Shown here: piece after piece, positions 18,258 to 25,760 of the stretch
Layout: the number at the start of each line of letters is the position of its first letter
How positions within the stretch are numbered: position 1 is the stretch's first letter
Source: Ignavibacteriales bacterium
GTDB lineage: Bacteria > Bacteroidota > Ignavibacteria > Ignavibacteriales > Ignavibacteriaceae
Direction: 5' to 3'
Assembly (NCBI GenBank): GCA_015709675.1
Contig: CP054182.1
Span: 1,653,448 to 1,717,447 of the forward strand
Length of the DNA stretch: 64,000 bases
The notes under the pieces: model-generated
Told to the model about the DNA's origin: nothing
Database searches by the model: none
What the model saw: only the letters and a program-made list of their open reading frames with translations
Translations under genes and position numbers: made by a program

Positions 18258-18295
18258 AAAAAAAGCCCTGGCTTTGCAGCCGGGGCTTTTTGTTT
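18258..18295. terminator. Strong hairpin terminator, usable in both directions
   Basis: An AAAAAGCCC.GGCT arm and an AGCC.GGGCTTTTT arm form a stem of about 13 pairs with one mismatch around a four-base loop, with A and T tracts on the two sides. On the minus strand it would stop reading from the dehydrogenase gene that ends at 18818. It lies 520 bases beyond that stop, with the two palindromic elements in between. Confidence 0.7.
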
Positions 18296-18309
18296 TGCTT
18301 AATTTAAGA

Positions 18310-18489
18310 TAAAGACGATGCAAATACTGACCGGATGTTTTACTGGCCGCAGATTTTTTGCATTTGCGTCGTCTCAGGGGGCTAAGGGGAAAGCGGCTTT
18401 TGGGTTTTACGCAGGTACTCGCTTAGACGACGCAATGGCATGAACTTCGATAAAAATAAGAGTTGCGTTAAGCGATTGCATCGTCTTTA
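18310..18489. mobile_element. Palindromic element copy 1 (MITE/REPIN-like), 180 bp
   Basis: The ends are TAAAGACGATGCAA (18310-18323) and its exact reverse complement (18476-18489), a 14-bp terminal inverted repeat whose outermost bases are TA. Inside are two hairpins: 18313-18374 and 18425-18486, each closed by an AGACGAYGCAAT-type arm, with a 50-base linker. No ORF is present. This is the structure expected of a small non-autonomous element or a REPIN-type repeat; the TA ends would suit a mariner/IS630-type target. Confidence 0.65.
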
Positions 18490-18512
18490 CTTTTATACTC
18501 AGCAACCTTCTG

Positions 18513-18728
18513 TAAAGACGATGCAAATGCTAACCGGATGTTTTACTGGCCGCAGATTTTTTGCATTTGCGTCGTCTCAGGGAAGAGCGCGGAAGGGGGC
18601 TTTTGATGCATCTCAGGGAAGAATGAGAGGAGCTGCTTTTTAATGGTTGACACGTACGCGCGTAGACGACGCAATCGCATGAACTACAATAAAAATAAGA
18701 GTTGCGTTAAGCGATTGCATCGTCTTTA
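18513..18728. mobile_element. Palindromic element copy 2 (MITE/REPIN-like), 216 bp
   Basis: It has the same 14-bp inverted ends (18513-18526 and 18715-18728) and the same two internal hairpins as copy 1, in the same orientation, 23 bases further on. The first and last 60 bases are nearly identical to copy 1, while the central linker is about 36 bases longer and unrelated over part of its length. Inner arms of the second hairpin pair over 15 bases with one mismatch. Confidence 0.65.
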
Positions 18729-18793
18729 CAATTTATTACAGGTATTCTATGAAACACCGATGAATATGAAATGAGTAATCTCTTTAAATCTGC

Positions 18794-18821
18794 AATTCAT
18801 AATTCATACTTCATAATTCAT
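18794..18821. repeat. Heptanucleotide array, 4 units of AATTCAT
   Basis: Units AATTCAT, AATTCAT, ACTTCAT and AATTCAT follow without spacing. The last unit runs into the stop codon of the dehydrogenase gene on the minus strand. The unit is the complement of ATGAATT at 18220-18233. Confidence 0.6.
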
Positions 18822-19936
18822 TTGTCGTATGTAATCCGGTATATTTTATTAGCGTAATCATCGGAAACCAGGATAGAGCCATCCGGCAGCTGTTGAATAT
18901 CAACCGGCCGTCCGGTTGTTTTTTCATTCTGCATCCAGCCGTCAGCAAATGTTGTATATCCCGTGGATTTGTTCCCATCCAGAGTTACTAAAGTAACCCT
19001 ATAGCCAATCTTTTTGCTCCGGTTCCATGAGCCATGTTCAGCAATAAATATCTGATTCCTGTATTTTGCCGGGAACATGCTGCCTGTATAAAAACGCATG
19101 CCAAGAGCCGCCACATGAGGACCGAGCTCCTGCGCTGGTCTTATGAAGGAGTCAAAATCAGCGTTTTTCCCAAAATCAGGATCAATTATGTTGCTGCCAT
19201 GCAAAAAGGGAAACCCGAAGTGCATTCCTTTTTTGGGCGCGTGGTTAAGTTCATCCGGCGGTATATCATCACCGAGCATATCTCGTCCGTTATCAGTAAA
19301 CCATAGTTCGTTAGTTTCCGGGTGCCAGGAAAAACCCACGGTATTTCTTACGCCATGGGCAAAAACTTCCAGTTCGCTTCCATCCGGATTCATTCTCATA
19401 ATGGAGGAATAGCGTTCATCCTCTTCAAGGCAGACATTACACGGAGCGCCTACTGGTATATACAGTTTACCGTCCGGTCCGAAAGCGATAAATTTCCAGC
19501 CGTGATGGGTTTCTTTAGGGAAATCGTCCCGGATGACCACAGGTTTATGCGGGGAGGAGAGTTTGTTTTCAATATCATCATACCGAAGGATTCTGTTCAC
19601 CTCAGCCACATAGAGAGAGCCGTTCCTGAACGCCACACCGTTGGGCATAAAGAGACCGGAAGCAATCGTATATACTTTGTCTGCTTTATAATCCTTGTCT
19701 TCATCCACAAGCGCATAAACACTGCCGCCGGAACGGTTTCCCACAAAGAGCACACCCGAGGGGGAAAGTGTCATAGAGCGGGCGTTTTTTATGTTATCAG
19801 CATAGACGGAAATGGAGAATCCCTCCGGAAGTTTTATGTGGCTCAGTTCATTACCGGAGTCCACCCGGGGCTCTTCACCCCTGCAGTTAAGTGAGAGGAA
19901 CATCATTAACGGAATCAGTAATCGTATCATATTCAT
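18818..19936 (-). CDS. PQQ-dependent sugar (sorbosone-type) dehydrogenase family protein, exported lipoprotein candidate
   Basis: The 372-residue protein has a signal peptide ending in a Cys (LSLNC), a plausible though non-classical lipobox. A six-bladed propeller follows with the family's LPEGFSISVYA opening, HHGWKFIAFGPDGKLYIPVG, WFTDNGRD, DELNH, FGFPFLHG and IFIAEHGSWNR. This is the soluble glucose/L-sorbosone dehydrogenase fold, which oxidises sugars with PQQ in the periplasm and passes electrons onward. Many family members are untested, and no PQQ synthesis gene is nearby. The gene is divergent from the haem-motif outer-membrane protein at 20041, sharing about 104 bases of upstream sequence. 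Confidence 0.8.
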   Translation of the reverse strand: MNMIRLLIPLMMFLSLNCRGEEPRVDSGNELSHIKLPEGFSISVYADNIKNARSMTLSPSGVLFVGNRSGGSVYALVDEDKDYKADKVYTIASGLFMPNGVAFRNGSLYVAEVNRILRYDDIENKLSSPHKPVVIRDDFPKETHHGWKFIAFGPDGKLYIPVGAPCNVCLEEDERYSSIMRMNPDGSELEVFAHGVRNTVGFSWHPETNELWFTDNGRDMLGDDIPPDELNHAPKKGMHFGFPFLHGSNIIDPDFGKNADFDSFIRPAQELGPHVAALGMRFYTGSMFPAKYRNQIFIAEHGSWNRSKKIGYRVTLVTLDGNKSTGYTTFADGWMQNEKTTGRPVDIQQLPDGSILVSDDYANKIYRITYDK

Positions 19937-20040
19937 GGCGCATCCTTACATGAGAGTTGGAAAACAGTATTTGTAAGTTATGCAATGTTTCTCTAATTTG
20001 CCAGACCAACAAACTATCAGTTAACTAAAAAGAGGCCCAA

Positions 20041-21153
20041 ATGAGAACCGTTCTTTCGTTGTTCGTGCTGTTTGTTTTTCTGAGCGGAGAGATTTTTTCG
20101 CTGCCAAGATTTTCTGTAAGATCCGGGGGTAAGTGTATTGACTGTCATGTGAACCCGACAGGGGGTACCATGCGTAATGAGTCCGGCTGGAAATGGGGAA
20201 AAAACAATCTGGTAATGTGGAAATCTGACGGTGAGGAATCCTCCCAGGCAAGCAACATGATCGGGGAGAATGTTTCTTACGGACTCGATTTCCGTACTCA
20301 GTATCTCTACTCACAGGAGCAGGGGAAATCTGATTTTCAGAATATGACCGGTTCCCTTTACTTTAATGCCGAGCTGAATGATAAGATCAGTCTTTTCGCG
20401 CGGAATGATTTTGTATGGGGCATCTGGGAGGCCTACGGTATAGCGAATATATTCAAAAGCGGATATATCAAAGCAGGCGTGTTTACCCCTAATTACGGCA
20501 TCCGGCTGGATGACCACACCGCCTACACCAGAGGCGGTGATCTGGGACTTACTCACACCAGTTCCGGTGGTCTTATATATGACCCGCGTTACCTTGAGAC
20601 TGGTGTTGAATTTGGTTATAACTTCGGCGAACTGGCTTTCGCAACCATGAGCATCGGAAGACAGGGGGGATTTGCTTCAGCCGCTCCTTTTTCTAAAGAC
20701 CCCAGTTATACTGCCCGCGTGGAATTTACTCCTGAAGTAAGTGATAACTTTACCTTTATGGCAGGGGCGAATTATGCCTCGCACAAGCAGACTCTGTTCC
20801 CGGGGTGGAGAGATTACAGTTATGCCGGCGGATTCCTCGGATTCGGCGCTGCAGGATTCACTCTGCTGGCTGAGTATGATATCGCAAGCAACTACCGCGC
20901 TGCAGATACCACATCAAATGTAATGATGGTGGAGCTCAGTTACAAAATAAAACGCGGACTTGATGCGGTTGTCCGTTATGACCGCTACGACAGAAATACA
21001 GACGGAGAGGGAGATGTTACCTCACACCTGATTGTGGGTCTGGAATATTTTCCTGTCAGTTTTATGGAGATCCGTCCGCAGTTCCGTCTCTTTACGGCGG
21101 ATGACCCGACAAAAAAGAATTCAGTTGTGCTGCAGTTTCATTTTTGGTACTAA
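20041..21153 (+). CDS. Outer-membrane beta-barrel protein with a single N-terminal haem c motif
   Basis: A signal peptide (about 1-20) is followed at once by a CIDCH motif (Cys32, Cys35, His36), the covalent haem c attachment signature, then NPTGG. From about residue 75 to the end the sequence alternates polar and hydrophobic residues with many aromatics at strand ends, and it stops in Phe-Trp-Tyr. This is typical of an outer-membrane barrel of roughly 16 strands. The arrangement looks like a porin with a cytochrome plug in its N-terminal segment, which could move electrons across or to the outer membrane. An AAGAGG ribosome site precedes the start. The electron-transfer role is inferred from the motif alone; a redox-inactive disulfide is an alternative. 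Confidence 0.75.
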   Translation: MRTVLSLFVLFVFLSGEIFSLPRFSVRSGGKCIDCHVNPTGGTMRNESGWKWGKNNLVMWKSDGEESSQASNMIGENVSYGLDFRTQYLYSQEQGKSDFQNMTGSLYFNAELNDKISLFARNDFVWGIWEAYGIANIFKSGYIKAGVFTPNYGIRLDDHTAYTRGGDLGLTHTSSGGLIYDPRYLETGVEFGYNFGELAFATMSIGRQGGFASAAPFSKDPSYTARVEFTPEVSDNFTFMAGANYASHKQTLFPGWRDYSYAGGFLGFGAAGFTLLAEYDIASNYRAADTTSNVMMVELSYKIKRGLDAVVRYDRYDRNTDGEGDVTSHLIVGLEYFPVSFMEIRPQFRLFTADDPTKKNSVVLQFHFWY

Positions 21154-21160
21154 AATTAAT

Positions 21161-21188
21161 TAGTAGTTAGTAATTAGTAATTAGTAAT
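21161..21188. repeat. Heptanucleotide array, 4 units of TAGTAAT
   Basis: Units TAGTAGT, TAGTAAT, TAGTAAT and TAGTAAT run in direct succession just after the barrel gene. The period matches the other heptamer arrays in this window although the unit differs. Confidence 0.55.
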
Positions 21189-21284
21189 CAAAGTGATTTG
21201 AAATATATTTTATATCGTTTTGAAAATATCAATAACTAACATCTGCCGGCGTTATCCGGAGAGAAATAATTTTAAAGGATATAT

Positions 21285-21659
21285 ATGAGTGACAGAAATT
21301 TGATTAACTGGTTCGAAATTCCCGCGGTGGGTTTTGAACGCGCGTGTGGTTTTTATTCAAAGGTTTTAGGTGTTGAAATTGAAAGAACCAGCATGGGAGA
21401 GTTCAAGATGGGTATGTTCCCTATGTCCATGAGCACGGTATCAGGAGCCATAGTAACCGGCGAGGGTTATATTCCTTCGACGGAGGGTTCGTATATTTAC
21501 CTGAATGCTAACCCTGATCTTAATGATGCTCTCGGACGCGTTGAGGCTGCCGGGGGCAAAATTCTGGTTCCGAAAACCCTGATTACTCCGGAACATGGAT
21601 TTTTTGCCATCATTATGGATACTGAAGGGAATAAAATCCACCTCCATTCAAGCAGTTAA
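21285..21659 (+). CDS. VOC (glyoxalase/dioxygenase superfamily) protein
   Basis: This 124-residue protein shows two beta-alpha-beta-beta-beta modules of the vicinal oxygen chelate fold. The first is NLINWFEIPAVGFERACGFY.KVLG; the second has the AAGGKILVP segment and ends FFAIIMDTEGNKIHLH. Such small VOC proteins bind metal or small molecules and include glyoxalases and antibiotic-binding proteins; the substrate cannot be named. The start follows AAAGGA by a short AT stretch. A hairpin terminator follows at 21674. Confidence 0.85.
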   Translation: MSDRNLINWFEIPAVGFERACGFYSKVLGVEIERTSMGEFKMGMFPMSMSTVSGAIVTGEGYIPSTEGSYIYLNANPDLNDALGRVEAAGGKILVPKTLITPEHGFFAIIMDTEGNKIHLHSSS

Positions 21660-21673
21660 TTTCCGTGATGCCA

Positions 21674-21701
21674 GGCCCCCTGTGGTTATTCCGGGGGGCT
21701 T
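21674..21701 (+). terminator. Rho-independent terminator
   Basis: GCCCCC and GGGGGC pair around a loop of about a dozen bases, followed by TTTGCTATTTTT. It lies 15 bases after the stop of the VOC gene. Confidence 0.7.
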
Positions 21702-21745
21702 TGCTATTTTTGCACGTTAGTTTTTGCTCACAATACAGGAATCAG

Positions 21746-22300
21746 ATGGAACCCCGACAGTACATTCAGGGGATACTGAAAAGATTACATACAATTAAAT
21801 CAGAAATTACTGAACTTGCCGCACCCCTCACCGCAGAGCAGTTAAACTTTAAACCTAATCCTAAAAGCTGGAGCATAGCCGAAGTTATGGAGCATATCAT
21901 AACCGCTAATGCCACTTATTTTTCAGGAATTGCAGAGCTTATTTCCTCAAATCCCTCATCAAAAGCTTCCGGAACCTATTCCCATAATCTGATGGCAAGG
22001 ATGATGGTTTATTTCCTTCGCCCGGATGGAATGAAACTCCCTGCTCCGCCTGTATTTGAGCCGGAAAGCAGTCACCTCGACCAGCATATAATCCAGCGAC
22101 TCGAGCAGAATTTCAGGGAGATTGAATCATTCATCGAGGATGCAAAAGAGATGGATCTGGTCCGGCTGAAGATGCCTTCCCCGGCGCTTAGTCTTCTCTA
22201 TTTTAATCTTGGCGGGGTATTCGATATTCTGGTTACCCATGCTGAAAGACACTATAAACAGATGAAGCGCGTTCTGGCTGCGGAGGGATTCCCCCGTTGA
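21746..22300 (+). CDS. DinB-family four-helix protein
   Basis: The 184-residue product (start at 21746 after an AGGA site) carries the DinB/YfiT helical-bundle pattern. It has LTAEQLNFKPNPKSWSIAEV with MEHI (first metal His), and THAERHYKQMKRVL near the end (further His ligands). Bacterial DinB-like proteins are metal-binding and often act as thiol-dependent transferases; E. coli-type DNA polymerase IV is unrelated. The frame is open 27 codons upstream, but that extension runs across the preceding terminator. The gene is coupled to the next membrane protein by a TTGA overlap. Confidence 0.85.
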   Translation: MEPRQYIQGILKRLHTIKSEITELAAPLTAEQLNFKPNPKSWSIAEVMEHIITANATYFSGIAELISSNPSSKASGTYSHNLMARMMVYFLRPDGMKLPAPPVFEPESSHLDQHIIQRLEQNFREIESFIEDAKEMDLVRLKMPSPALSLLYFNLGGVFDILVTHAERHYKQMKRVLAAEGFPR

Positions 22301-22695
22301 ATGACCTGAATTCAAAGCTTCTATTAAATGTTACCCTGCCGGGAATGATCGCGGGAATCCTCGAACTGACAGGATATTTTGATGACTTTATCTGGCTTTT
22401 CTGGATTGCCTACTGGGTTTTTGCGGGGTATGTTATAAGCCGCCGCCTTAAAAAAGGGCAGTTCCTTCACGGTATGATTGCGGGGGCAGGGGCGTATGCT
22501 CTTGCTGTTGCAATTAAATTGCTTGGTTACGAGATGTATATCGAAAACTCCTCTGCCGCAATGGCGCTAATCAGTGCCCTGCCTGAGGATGTTAACCCCA
22601 GGATTTATATTGCTTCCATGGGGCTTATTGTATCAGTAATCAGCGGAACCGTTACAGGCTTTTTGACTTTAGCAGTTTCAAAATTGAAAGGCTGA
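22297..22695 (+). CDS. Four-span membrane protein, hypothetical
   Basis: The frame opens with TTG at 22297, overlapping the stop of the DinB gene (TTGA). No ATG is available near it in this frame, and the first in-frame ATG would remove 16 residues. The 132 residues contain about four hydrophobic segments with a short RRLKKGQ loop between the second and third. I recognise no family motif. Translational coupling to DinB suggests they are expressed together. Confidence 0.6.
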   Translation: MNDLNSKLLLNVTLPGMIAGILELTGYFDDFIWLFWIAYWVFAGYVISRRLKKGQFLHGMIAGAGAYALAVAIKLLGYEMYIENSSAAMALISALPEDVNPRIYIASMGLIVSVISGTVTGFLTLAVSKLKG

Positions 22696-23075
22696 ACTTT
22701 CCCCTTAACTTGGATATCAGATAAGTGGTATAATATTCTGACAGTTTTCGAAATCACTCCTGTTTTCCGACTGTCACAAGGGTCCAAATGGCAGAGAGAG
22801 TTGCTTTTATTGGTATTCATAGGGTGTAATCATACATTCTGACATTAGTTAATCAGGCAGCGCTTACACCTGCCTGACCGGGCAGGAATTCTTCATTGTT
22901 CCTTCTTCATTTGTCGAATCATTTTGAAAACAAGATTTAAAACTCTCTTTCTGATAGATACCTGTATCCTTTCCGCATTCCACCCATCACTTTTACCCTG
23001 TTCTGAGCCCTTTTTACTTCTCAAAAACCACAAATTTGGGTAATTTTTGAGTTCATTTTCCGGCAAAATTAACTG
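22696..23075. other. Intergenic region, no gene seen
   Basis: These 380 bases include a small CCTGCC/GGCAGG hairpin (22869-22886) without a T tract. A short minus-strand ORF at 22893-23102 overlaps the next gene's start and has no family features, so I leave it out. The promoter for the efflux operon should be here. Confidence 0.45.
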
Positions 23076-24452
23076 ATGACTGAAAACCAGGATAACACAC
23101 AACGAAAAGTTTCGTTCCTTAAAAACATCCCCTTCCTTTCAAACCTGACACAACTTTTCTCCGGTGAAAACGGATCACGATGGCCATTTTCCAAAAGGGT
23201 GACCCTTGTGATTTCCGGAGTGCTTCTGACAGGGCTCATCCTGCTCACGGTATATATCATCTTCCCCGGAGTTGATCCCTCAGTGCCTTTATATAAGGTG
23301 AAGAAGGATAAATTCCTTGTGACGATTACCGAGAGCGGGGAACTGATCGCAAAGAATGCTGTGTCGGTTTCATCTCCCCGTGTGAGGGGAAATCTGAAAA
23401 TCGTGTATCTGATTCCTGAGGGCTCGTATGTGCAGCCCGGTGATACCATTGTACAATTTGATCCTACCGAAGCGCTTAACAATCTTAGGGAGGCGGAATC
23501 ACGGCTTGAGGTTGCAATTTCCAATAAGGATAAACTGGTTGCCAATCAGCTCAGTCAGATGACACGTCTGGAGTCTGACCTGAAGAGCGCTGAGCTTTCT
23601 TACGAACTCTCAAAACTGAATCTTGAGCAGCTGAAATTTGAAGCTGAGATTAAGCAGCAGGAAGGACAACTTCAGTTAAAGCGGAATGAACTCTCTTTTC
23701 TGAAAGCAAAGCAGGATCTCGCGTCGCAGAAGATTGTTCAGAAATCCGAACTGAATAATGTGGAGATTGATGTTCAGCAGAAACGCACCGATCTGCAGCG
23801 TGCTGAACGTGATCTCGCAATGCTTACTCTTACTGCACCCAAGGAAGGCCTGGTCGTATATGAAAATAACTGGGCTACAGGAAGGAAAATAGCCATCGGT
23901 GATACACCCTGGCAGGGAATGACTCTTATAACCCTGCCTGACCTGAGCGAAATGCAGAGTGTCACCTATGTAAATGAGGTTGATGTGAGCAGAATCCGAA
24001 AAGAGCTTAATGTTGAAGTGCGGCTTGATGCATTCAGGGATAGTTCATTCCCGGGATATATCGGCTCTGTTGCGGCACTCGGCAAGGCTAAAGACGGCAA
24101 TTCAGCGATTAAAGTATTTGAAATTGCAGTTAATATCAGAACTCAGTCAGAAATTCTGAAGCCCGGAATGACCACATCCAACCGGATTATTATCAGTGAA
24201 GTACCTGATGTGCTATATATACCGCAGGAAGCAGTCTTCCAGAAACACGGCGGCCACGTGGTTTATCTGAAAAGAGCAACGGGATTTCTTGAGCAGGAGG
24301 TAACGCTTGGTGAACGGAATGAAGATTATATCATCGTTACAAAGGGGGTCAGGTCAGGAGATGAAGTAGCTCTCAGAGACCCGACCATAAAAGAGGATGA
24401 ACCGCTTCAGCCGGCTGACGGAAAGACCTCCGCTTCAAACGGGAATGAATAG
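23076..24452 (+). CDS. HlyD/MacA-type efflux periplasmic adaptor
   Basis: The 458-residue protein has an unusually long cytoplasmic N-terminus (about 45 residues), one membrane helix (about 46-66), then the adaptor pattern. A lipoyl half motif lies near VSVSSPRVRG.LKIVYLIPEGSYVQPGD. A long alpha-helical hairpin (about 145-245), rich in Glu, Lys and Gln, comes next, and a second lipoyl half at LTLTAPKEGLVVY. Beta-barrel and membrane-proximal parts end near 440. Adaptors of this type link an inner-membrane transporter to a TolC-like channel. The next two genes encode exactly those partners; the stop at 24452 touches the next start. Confidence 0.9.
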   Translation: MTENQDNTQRKVSFLKNIPFLSNLTQLFSGENGSRWPFSKRVTLVISGVLLTGLILLTVYIIFPGVDPSVPLYKVKKDKFLVTITESGELIAKNAVSVSSPRVRGNLKIVYLIPEGSYVQPGDTIVQFDPTEALNNLREAESRLEVAISNKDKLVANQLSQMTRLESDLKSAELSYELSKLNLEQLKFEAEIKQQEGQLQLKRNELSFLKAKQDLASQKIVQKSELNNVEIDVQQKRTDLQRAERDLAMLTLTAPKEGLVVYENNWATGRKIAIGDTPWQGMTLITLPDLSEMQSVTYVNEVDVSRIRKELNVEVRLDAFRDSSFPGYIGSVAALGKAKDGNSAIKVFEIAVNIRTQSEILKPGMTTSNRIIISEVPDVLYIPQEAVFQKHGGHVVYLKRATGFLEQEVTLGERNEDYIIVTKGVRSGDEVALRDPTIKEDEPLQPADGKTSASNGNE

Positions 24453-25760
24453 ATGAACCGGACTGAACTGCTTAAACTGGGGCTCGCGGGGCTTCTTGCC
24501 AATAAAACCCGCGCGGGACTCACCATGCTTGGCATCATCTTCGGTGTTGCTTCCGTGATAGCAATGATGTCAATAGGCGAAGGTGCACGCGTTGAAACTC
24601 TGCAGCAGATTGAAATGCTCGGGACGAACAACATCATCATTAACAGAATTGACAATCCTCGGAGAACTCCGGGTGCCACAGTTGCTTATTCACCCGGACT
24701 GGTAATTAAGGATGCTGAATCAATTCAGGATATCAACCCCTTTGTTGAATCTGTAACTCCCGCACGTTTTCTTATGCTTCGTGTGCAATACGGCTCCTTT
24801 GCTGATGAGATGCAGATTATCGGCACAACAGAGGAATATCCCAATACCTTTAACACGCGATTGCTGGCAGGCAGTTTTTTCAAGGATTATGATCTTGAAT
24901 CCGCTGCCAATGTCTGCGTGATCGGAAGCGGCATCAAAGAAGAAATTTTCCGGTTTGAAGACCCGCTCAAAAAAAAGATAAAAATTGCCAACTCATGGTT
25001 TACCATAATCGGAGTGGCTGCCCCAAAGAATATATCCTCAGCGGGGATGAAGAGTTTCGGACTTCGTGATTTCAATAAAGATATATATATACCCTTCAGC
25101 AGCATGGCCAGCAAACTGGAAGAGCCCGCCGAGTCAGGAGGAAGAAGCATTACCATTACGCGCGGGAGGGGACGGATGAATAATGAACAGGAAGCACCAA
25201 AAATTGACAAAAATTCAGTTGATCAGCTTACAGTTAAGGTAAAGAACTCCGATCAGCTCACCTCAGCCGCTGATCTTATCAGAAGGCAGCTTGAGCGCAG
25301 GCATTATGGAGTGCGGGATTTTGAGATGATACTTCCCGAGCAGCTCCTTGCCCAGAAGCAGAAAACCCAGCGGATATTTAATATCGTCATGGGTGCCATC
25401 GCGGGTATATCATTGCTTGTCGGGGGAATCGGCATTATGAATATCATGCTTGCGAACATCCTTGAAAGAACCAAAGAGATAGGAATCCGGCGGGCGATTG
25501 GTGCAACCAGGGATGATGTGCTGTATCAGTTCCTGTTTGAAGCTTTGCTGATCAGCATAACGGGGGGAATAGCGGGAATTGTTCTGGGTTTTGTGCTGAC
25601 CAGTCTTATATCCACGTATGCTGAGTGGAAAACGGTCATATCCATGCTTTCTGTTATTATTGCTTTTATTGTATCAGCGGCAACCGGTGTGATTTTTGGT
25701 ATATACCCGGCTAAAAAAGCTGCTGATAAAGATCCGATCGAGGCCCTCCGTTATGAATAA
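24453..25760 (+). CDS. MacB/FtsX-type ABC permease without ATPase domain
   Basis: The 435 residues contain the MacB-type permease core. The N-terminal helix includes NKTRAGLTMLGIIFGVASVIAMMSIGEGA. A large periplasmic domain (about 60-300) follows, then three C-terminal helices with the FtsX motif ERTKEIGIRRAIGATR. In MacB the ATPase is fused in front; here the chain starts directly at the first helix, so an ATPase must come from elsewhere. The gene starts with no gap after the adaptor and overlaps the TolC-like gene by eight bases. The trio probably exports a peptide, lipid or drug. Confidence 0.9.
   Translation: MNRTELLKLGLAGLLANKTRAGLTMLGIIFGVASVIAMMSIGEGARVETLQQIEMLGTNNIIINRIDNPRRTPGATVAYSPGLVIKDAESIQDINPFVESVTPARFLMLRVQYGSFADEMQIIGTTEEYPNTFNTRLLAGSFFKDYDLESAANVCVIGSGIKEEIFRFEDPLKKKIKIANSWFTIIGVAAPKNISSAGMKSFGLRDFNKDIYIPFSSMASKLEEPAESGGRSITITRGRGRMNNEQEAPKIDKNSVDQLTVKVKNSDQLTSAADLIRRQLERRHYGVRDFEMILPEQLLAQKQKTQRIFNIVMGAIAGISLLVGGIGIMNIMLANILERTKEIGIRRAIGATRDDVLYQFLFEALLISITGGIAGIVLGFVLTSLISTYAEWKTVISMLSVIIAFIVSAATGVIFGIYPAKKAADKDPIEALRYE

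Larger units (their letters stand above)
18132..18817. other. Intergenic region with repeats and a terminator
   Basis: These 686 bases hold no credible gene. From left to right they contain the ribosome site of the 506-residue ORF, a 9-bp inverted repeat, two ATGAATT heptamers, a strong hairpin terminator, two palindromic elements of 180 and 216 bp, and a four-unit heptamer array. Each is listed separately. Confidence 0.6.

Noticed and set aside
18310-18728. CRISPR array
   Set aside because: There are only two long copies, each palindromic throughout, with no series of short direct repeats separated by unique spacers and no cas genes nearby.
18310-18728. Integron attC sites
   Set aside because: The hairpins lack the paired RYYYAAC and GTTRRRY core sites at their ends, and no integrase or cassette genes are present.
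22869-22886. Terminator after the DinB/membrane protein pair
   Set aside because: The 6-bp stem lacks a T tract and lies about 175 bases past the stop.
22893-23102. Minus-strand 69-residue ORF before the efflux operon
   Set aside because: It overlaps the adaptor start on the other strand, has no recognisable features and would run through the expected promoter.
24453-25760. Frameshifted MacB with a broken ATPase
   Set aside because: The adaptor stop touches the permease start, leaving no room for a remnant; the gene is better read as a permease without ATPase.
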